A stretch of 10,990 nucleotides of DNA from JBEVMS01 sp040508515 (lineage in GTDB: Bacteria; Pseudomonadota; Gammaproteobacteria; Xanthomonadales; Rhodanobacteraceae). The notes under the pieces are model-generated. The model was not told where the DNA came from and did no database searches. It worked only from the letters and a program-made list of their open reading frames with translations. Numbering within the stretch: the first letter of the stretch is position 1; each line of letters starts with the position of its first letter. Of the stretch, positions 7,294 to 10,990 are shown one piece after another. The stretch is from contig JBEVMS010000120.1 of NCBI GenBank assembly GCA_040508515.1, forward strand, positions 1 to 10,990. The letters are read 5' to 3'. The position numbers and the translations under genes were made by a program.

Positions 7294-7839
7294 ATGGCAC
7301 AAAAGCTCCGCACCATCAAGAAGTACCCGAACCGTCGGCTCTACGACACGGAAATTTCCAGCTACATCACGCTGGAAGAAGTCCGCCAGTTGGTGCTCGA
7401 CGGCGAAACATTCGAGGTTCGCGACGCTAAAAGCGGCGAGGACCTGACCCGATCCGTGCTGCTGCAGATCATTTCCGAGCACGAGGACAAGGGTCAGCCC
7501 ATGCTTTCACCGCAGTTGCTGAGCCAGATCATCCGGTTCTACGGCGATTCGCTGCAAGGCTTCATGGGTCCCTACCTGGAGCGCAGCCTGCAGGTCTTCC
7601 TCGACCAGCAACAGCAGTTCCGCACCCAGCTCAATAGCCTGTTGGGCCAAACCCCCTGGCAAATGCTCAACGATCTTACCGAGCGCAACATGGACGCTTG
7701 GAAATCGATGCAGCGCGGGTTTCTGGATGTCGCCGGTCGTCCGCAAAGTGCCCCGGCTCCCAGTGATCCGTTTGCCAATCGCCCAGCCGGCAATCCAGCC
7801 AGTGGCAGCAATCGCCCCGGCGGCAAAAAGCCGGGCTGA
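7294..7839 (+). CDS. phaR: Polyhydroxyalkanoate synthesis repressor PhaR
   Basis: This is a DNA-binding regulator of 181 residues that in studied bacteria represses phasin and PHA genes until it is titrated onto nascent PHA granules. The N-terminal PHB/PHA accumulation regulator DNA-binding domain is unmistakable (RTIKKYPNRRLYDTE at 6-20, then SSYITLEEVRQLV at 22-34). The following PHB accumulation regulatory domain (about 70-115: PQLLSQIIRFYGDSLQGFM, then LERSLQVFLDQQQQF) would bind polymer or PHB oligomers. The last 35 residues are a Pro/Asn/Gly-rich disordered tail ending in GGKKPG. The frame is open to a TTG at 7285. I choose ATG 7294 because MAQKLRTIKKYPNRR matches the family start; neither start has a clear ribosome site. 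It is followed by a PhaB-type reductase gene. It should not be confused with the class IV synthase subunit also called PhaR. Confidence 0.92.
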   Translation: MAQKLRTIKKYPNRRLYDTEISSYITLEEVRQLVLDGETFEVRDAKSGEDLTRSVLLQIISEHEDKGQPMLSPQLLSQIIRFYGDSLQGFMGPYLERSLQVFLDQQQQFRTQLNSLLGQTPWQMLNDLTERNMDAWKSMQRGFLDVAGRPQSAPAPSDPFANRPAGNPASGSNRPGGKKPG

Positions 7840-7903
7840 GCGTCTCTGCGCGCGGCCATGCCGCCCTTGGCATCGCCCCGCCTGATGGATCGACTTTCGC
7901 CGC

Positions 7904-7921
7904 AGCACAACATGTGTTGCT
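7904..7921. promoter_or_regulatory. Palindromic candidate operator before the acetoacetyl-CoA reductase gene
   Basis: AGCACAACATGTGTTGCT agrees with its reverse complement at 14 of 18 positions. Its core, CAACA-TG-TGTTG (7908-7919), is a perfect 5-bp inverted repeat. It lies 22 bases before the reductase start codon at 7944, in the short gap after phaR. Position and symmetry suggest a repressor site, possibly for PhaR, but it does not match a PhaR consensus I can state with certainty. Confidence 0.3.
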
Positions 7922-7943
7922 ACGCGTCAAGATGGAACGCCCG

Positions 7944-8687
7944 ATGATGAGCAAGCGGATAGCGCTGGTAACCGGCGGCATTGGCGGCTTGGGGGCGGAT
8001 ATTTGCCGCCACCTGCGCGACGGCGGACACACCGTGATCGCCGCCGACCTTGACGGCAATCCCGAACGGCTGGCCGCCTTTCACGCCGATCCCAACAATC
8101 ATGCAATCGAATTCGAGGCCGTCGATGTCAGCAATTTCGACAGCTGCGCATCGCTGTTCGCTCGCATCGAAAGTCGCTATGGCAGCCCTGATGTGCTGAT
8201 CAACGCAGCTGGGATCACGCGCGACGCGAGCCTGCGCAAAATGACGCCGGCGCAATGGCACGAGTTGATGCGTGTCAATCTCGACGGCGTGTTCAATATG
8301 TGCCGGCAGGCAGTCGAAGGGATGACCACGCGCGGCTACGGCCGCATCGTCAACATCAGCTCAGTGAATGGCCAGACCGGCCAGTTCGGCCAGACCAATT
8401 ATTCAGCGGCCAAAGCCGCGGTACACGGTTTCACCATGGCCTTGGCGCGCGAAACTGCGCGCAAAGGCGTCACCGTCAATACCGTCTCGCCCGGCTACTG
8501 CGATACCCCCCTGGTGGCCGCGATGCCGTCGGCGGTGCGCGAACAGATCGTGCAGACCATTCCTGTCGGGCGGCTCGGCTCGCCCGCCGATATTTCACGC
8601 GCGGTCGCCTTTCTGGCCGCCGAGGAAGCCGGCTACATCACCGGCGTCAATTTGCCGGTGAATGGTGGTTACTTCATTAGCTTTTGA
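7944..8687 (+). CDS. phaB: Acetoacetyl-CoA reductase, PhaB/PhbB-type short-chain dehydrogenase
   Basis: This cytoplasmic SDR of 247 residues is predicted to reduce acetoacetyl-CoA to (R)-3-hydroxybutyryl-CoA for PHA synthesis. It has the nucleotide motif TGGIGGLG (10-17), INAAG (86-90), Asn112 and the catalytic Ser140, Tyr153 and Lys157. The run SSVNGQTGQFGQTNYS at 139-154 and TVSPGY at 180-185 match Ralstonia PhaB closely and separate it from FabG. An Asp (Asp35, in VIAADLDGN) ends the second beta strand. This usually favours NAD(H), whereas the NADPH-using Ralstonia enzyme has a glycine-rich stretch there. The frame is open upstream to GTG 7914. I start at ATG 7944, where MMSKRIALVTGG fits the family and a TGGA lies upstream; ATG 7947 is equally possible. 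The adjacent phaR supports the PHA assignment. Confidence 0.88.
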   Translation: MMSKRIALVTGGIGGLGADICRHLRDGGHTVIAADLDGNPERLAAFHADPNNHAIEFEAVDVSNFDSCASLFARIESRYGSPDVLINAAGITRDASLRKMTPAQWHELMRVNLDGVFNMCRQAVEGMTTRGYGRIVNISSVNGQTGQFGQTNYSAAKAAVHGFTMALARETARKGVTVNTVSPGYCDTPLVAAMPSAVREQIVQTIPVGRLGSPADISRAVAFLAAEEAGYITGVNLPVNGGYFISF

Positions 8688-8843
8688 ATACACGTCGCCC
8701 TGCTGCCGATCATGTCGGCGCTCAGCCTGCTTTGGATGCCGCCGCGGCATCACTCGCCCAAGTGCGCCACAGATGTCGTGCGCCAGCTTGCAGTCCATTC
8801 GCCGTTGCGGAACAGTTCGCCGACTTATCCTGAAATCTTTGGC

Positions 8844-10220
8844 ATGACGCAGCAAACCATCCACGTCATCGGTGCCGGCCTCGTCGGCACCTTGTTGGCG
8901 CAACAGCTCGCCCAGCAAGGGCACACCGTGACCGTTTACGAAAAACTGGCCGACCCGCGAGAGACCGGATTCAGCGGCGGTCGTTCGATCAACCTAGCGC
9001 TGGCCGAACGCGGCCTGCATGCGCTACGTGTCGCCGGACTGGACGACGCGGTGCGCCAACGCGCCGTGATGGTACGCGGGCGCATGGTGCATCAGCGCGA
9101 TGGCCACGCCGAACTGCATCGCTACGGCGTGGACGATAGCGAGGTCAACTGGTCGGTCTCGCGCGCCGCGCTCAACACCGTGCTGCTGGATGCCGCCGAA
9201 GCGGCCGGCGTGCGCTTTCATTTCGGCCAGGCGCTGCGCGATGCCGACATGGAACGCGGCCGCCTGCGTCTGCTCGGCGCTGACGGCATCGAACGCGAGA
9301 TCGATAGCGCGGTGACCCTCGGCGCGGACGGCGCCGGCTCCGCGTTGCGCGCCGCGATGACGCGGCACACCCCGTTGGGCGAGCGGATCGAGCCGCTGGG
9401 TCACGCTTACAAAGAGCTGCAGATCGCCGCTCTGCCCGATCGCCAGGGCGCGGCACGTTTCGCAATCGAGCCGCACGCGCTGCATATCTGGCCGCGCGGC
9501 GGTTACATGGCAATGGCGCTGCCCAATGCCGAGGGCAGTTTCACGGTCACCTTGTTCCTGCCCGCGCAGGGCGCCCACCCGAGCTTTGCCAGCCTGCCCG
9601 ATGCGAACAGCGCACTGGCTTTCTTTACCGAGGATTTCCCCGACCTGCTGCCCTTGATCGCCGATTTCGCGCAGGACTACGAAGCGCATCCGGTCGGGTC
9701 GCTGGCGACGTTGTATCTGGACCGCTGGCATATCGACGGGCGGGCGCTGCTGATCGGCGACGCCGCGCATGCGATCGTGCCGTTTCATGGTCAAGGCATG
9801 AATTGCGGTTTTGAAGACACCGTGCTGCTGGCCCGCCTGCTGGGCGAGGCCGCCGGCGACAGCCACGCGGCCTTCGCCGAGTTTCAACGTCAGCGCAAAC
9901 CCGATACCGATGCCATCGCTGCGATGGCGCTGGAAAATTATGTGGAGATGCGCGACTCGGTGTCCGATCCCCACTACTTGGCCAAGCGTGAGTTGGGCGC
10001 CCTGCTGGCCACCCGTGCGCCCGAGCATTTCATGCCGCGCTACCGCATGGTCACCTTCACCCATTTACCATATGCCTACGCCTATCAGCGCGGCCGCGCG
10101 CAGGATCATCTGCTGGAGGATTTGCTGCACGAAGCTGGCAGTTTGGCCGCGATCGACTTGGACGCTGCAACGTTGCGCCTGCGCAGCGCTTTGCCGCCGT
10201 TGCCACAACTGCGCGACTAA
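8844..10220 (+). CDS. kmo: Kynurenine 3-monooxygenase
   Basis: This FAD-dependent, NADPH-using aromatic hydroxylase of 458 residues converts L-kynurenine to 3-hydroxykynurenine on the route from tryptophan to quinolinate and NAD. It has the Rossmann GAGLVG (10-15) with Glu33 for the FAD ribose, the KMO-specific GFSGGRSINLALAERG (42-57), the DG motif in GADGAGS (160-166) and the second FAD motif GDAAHAIVPFHGQGMN (305-320), followed by CGFED. Length fits bacterial KMO (about 450-460). The C-terminal helical part after 370 has YLAKRELGALL and PRYRMVTF as in the family. The frame stays open to 8712, but those 44 residues carry no family sequence and MTQQTIHVIGAG is the natural start. Shine-Dalgarno pairing is weak. 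No other kynurenine gene lies in the window; kynA, kynU and hao would have to be elsewhere. Confidence 0.94.
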   Translation: MTQQTIHVIGAGLVGTLLAQQLAQQGHTVTVYEKLADPRETGFSGGRSINLALAERGLHALRVAGLDDAVRQRAVMVRGRMVHQRDGHAELHRYGVDDSEVNWSVSRAALNTVLLDAAEAAGVRFHFGQALRDADMERGRLRLLGADGIEREIDSAVTLGADGAGSALRAAMTRHTPLGERIEPLGHAYKELQIAALPDRQGAARFAIEPHALHIWPRGGYMAMALPNAEGSFTVTLFLPAQGAHPSFASLPDANSALAFFTEDFPDLLPLIADFAQDYEAHPVGSLATLYLDRWHIDGRALLIGDAAHAIVPFHGQGMNCGFEDTVLLARLLGEAAGDSHAAFAEFQRQRKPDTDAIAAMALENYVEMRDSVSDPHYLAKRELGALLATRAPEHFMPRYRMVTFTHLPYAYAYQRGRAQDHLLEDLLHEAGSLAAIDLDAATLRLRSALPPLPQLRD

Positions 10221-10228
10221 ACCACAGC

Positions 10229-10314
10229 GTGCTTGCTGAAACCCATCGCATTGCGCTGCTCGGGTGGGTTTACATGGACAAGCACACCTGGCATTGCGGA
10301 CAATCAACGCAATG
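10229..10314 (+). promoter_or_regulatory. Structured leader between kmo and ccmA, with an inverted repeat over the start codon
   Basis: Two nested perfect 7-bp inverted repeats fill the gap: GTGCTTG (10229-10235) with CAAGCAC (10279-10285), enclosing AAACCCA (10239-10245) with TGGGTTT (10265-10271). A further small hairpin, CGC-ATT-GCG (10247-10255), sits in the inner loop. Directly after comes CATTGCG (10292-10298) pairing with CGCAATG (10308-10314) around nine bases; the second arm contains the ccmA ATG. The 8-mer GCATTGCG occurs twice (10248-10255 and 10291-10298), so two segments can compete for the start codon. No T run follows, so it is not an ordinary terminator. A role in translation control or mRNA stability is inferred. 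Confidence 0.5.
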
Positions 10315-10944
10315 ACCTCATCGCCCGCAATTCCTCTGTTGCAAGCCAGCGCCGTAAGCTTTTCCCGGCAGGATGAAGTGGTCTTCGGGCCGCTGGATTT
10401 CGTGCTCACGCGTGGCCAGATCGCCCTGGTCGAAGGTGACAACGGCAGCGGCAAGACCACCTTGATGCGCCTGCTCGCCGGACTGCTGCATCTGGAGCAC
10501 GGTGAGCTGCATTGGCAAGGCGCGCCGATGCGGCATCAGGCGATCAGCGGGCAGATTGTTTTCCTCGGCCATCAACTGGGCTTGAAGGCGGATTTGAGCG
10601 CCTACGAAAACCTGCAAGTCGCCGCCGGTCTGCACGGCGTACGCGAGCACGAGCGCATCGGCGCGGTACTGCTCCGCGTCGGCCTGGCCAGCTACGAAGA
10701 CGAACCGGTGCGCCGGCTCTCCGCAGGTCAGAAAAAACGCGTCGCGCTGGCGCGGCTGCTGCTGATCCCGGGCACGCTGTGGCTGCTTGATGAGCCCTAT
10801 GCCAACCTCGATCGCGCGGGCATTGAACTGGTCAATCAGCTGTTGCGCGATCACGCAGCCAACGACGGCGCGGCGTTGGTCAGCAGCCACGGCGCGGTCA
10901 GTTTTCTCGGCGGCGAGCCGCAGCGGATCAAGCTGCATGACTAG
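10312..10944 (+). CDS. ccmA: Cytochrome c biogenesis heme-exporter ATP-binding protein CcmA
   Basis: This is an ABC ATPase of 210 residues. With CcmB and CcmC it releases holo-CcmE loaded with heme, in system I cytochrome c maturation, at the cytoplasmic face of the inner membrane. Walker A is GDNGSGKT (42-49), the Q-loop is GHQLG at 86-90, the signature LSAGQKKRVALARL is at 136-149, Walker B with the catalytic Glu is TLWLLDEP (155-162) and the H-loop His is 193 in VSSH. The CcmA-type spacing and LLDEPYANLD fit this family better than other single-domain ATPases, and the length matches E. coli CcmA (207). GTG 10264 is in frame upstream, but the family begins near LLQASAVSF, so ATG 10312 is preferred. 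The ribosome site is weak and the start codon lies in an inverted repeat. Another gene seems to start within its last bases, as expected for ccmB. Confidence 0.92.
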   Translation: MTSSPAIPLLQASAVSFSRQDEVVFGPLDFVLTRGQIALVEGDNGSGKTTLMRLLAGLLHLEHGELHWQGAPMRHQAISGQIVFLGHQLGLKADLSAYENLQVAAGLHGVREHERIGAVLLRVGLASYEDEPVRRLSAGQKKRVALARLLLIPGTLWLLDEPYANLDRAGIELVNQLLRDHAANDGAALVSSHGAVSFLGGEPQRIKLHD

Positions 10945-10990
10945 TCCGATGCCGATGTCTCGACGGAGCAGTGTCAATTTTCTTTCCACG
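10937..10990 (+). CDS. Start of the next gene, probably ccmB (partial)
   Basis: ATG 10937 overlaps the end of ccmA by 8 bases and opens a frame that runs to the window edge (MTSPMPMSRRSSVNFLST). In-frame ATGs at 10949 and 10955 are alternative starts. Position and overlap fit ccmB, the membrane subunit that normally follows ccmA. The 18 residues visible are only the variable N-terminus, so the call rests on gene order rather than sequence. Confidence 0.4.
   Translation, partial: MTSPMPMSRRSSVNFLST

Noticed and set aside
7816..7835. CCCGGC/GCCGGG hairpin at the end of phaR as a terminator
   Set aside because: It lies inside the phaR coding sequence, has only 6 bp and is not followed by a T run.
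8712..8843. 44-residue N-terminal extension of kynurenine 3-monooxygenase
   Set aside because: FAD-binding monooxygenases of this family start within about ten residues of the GxGxxG motif, and the extension has no conserved features.
9024..10064. 346-codon open frame on the minus strand opposite kmo
   Set aside because: The product has no recognisable motif, and kmo on the other strand carries all family motifs over the same bases.

Overview
The window is GC-rich, gene-dense bacterial chromosome with no phage, insertion sequence, CRISPR or RNA gene that I can see. The gene set suggests a gammaproteobacterium of the Xanthomonadales (Lysobacterales), perhaps the Rhodanobacteraceae. This rests on the emrR-emrC-emrA-emrB order described in Stenotrophomonas, paired glycine-zipper lipoproteins of a type common in that order, a bacterial kynurenine 3-monooxygenase, and a PhaR/PhaB polyhydroxyalkanoate pair. 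Placement is by remembered similarity, not by a search.

Layout. (1) 1-69: the last 22 codons of an unrecognised plus-strand gene, closed by a textbook intrinsic terminator (102-132). (2) 174-1277, minus strand: two tandem genes for small glycine-zipper envelope lipoproteins. (3) 1278-1485: a divergent intergenic region. (4) 1486-2265: a TatD-family metal-dependent hydrolase closest to E. coli YjjV. (5) 2332-7192: a compact four-gene operon, with an EmrR-type MarR repressor, an outer-membrane channel lipoprotein, a periplasmic adaptor and a 14-helix MFS pump. The first three genes are joined by 4-base ATGA overlaps and the fourth follows after 12 bases. Together they form a complete tripartite drug/hydrophobic-compound exporter spanning both membranes, with its own repressor and a candidate operator just before emrR. 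(6) 7294-8687: the PHA regulator phaR followed by a PhaB-type acetoacetyl-CoA reductase, so carbon-storage control and the reductive step of 3-hydroxybutyryl-CoA supply lie side by side. (7) 8844-10220: kynurenine 3-monooxygenase, a step from tryptophan towards quinolinate/NAD. (8) 10312 to the end: ccmA, the ATPase of the cytochrome c maturation heme-handling transporter, and the first codons of what is probably ccmB.

Most of the coding content is conventional. The most unusual structure is non-coding. The 91-base gap between kmo and ccmA holds two nested perfect 7-bp inverted repeats. A further 7-bp inverted repeat follows, and its downstream arm contains the ccmA start codon. An 8-base direct repeat supplies a second upstream copy of the anti-start arm. 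This looks like a candidate translational control element for cytochrome c maturation, but it has not been tested. Other points to check are the imperfect dyad before emrR, dyads around phaR and before phaB, and an Asp in the reductase cofactor pocket that suggests NADH rather than NADPH use.
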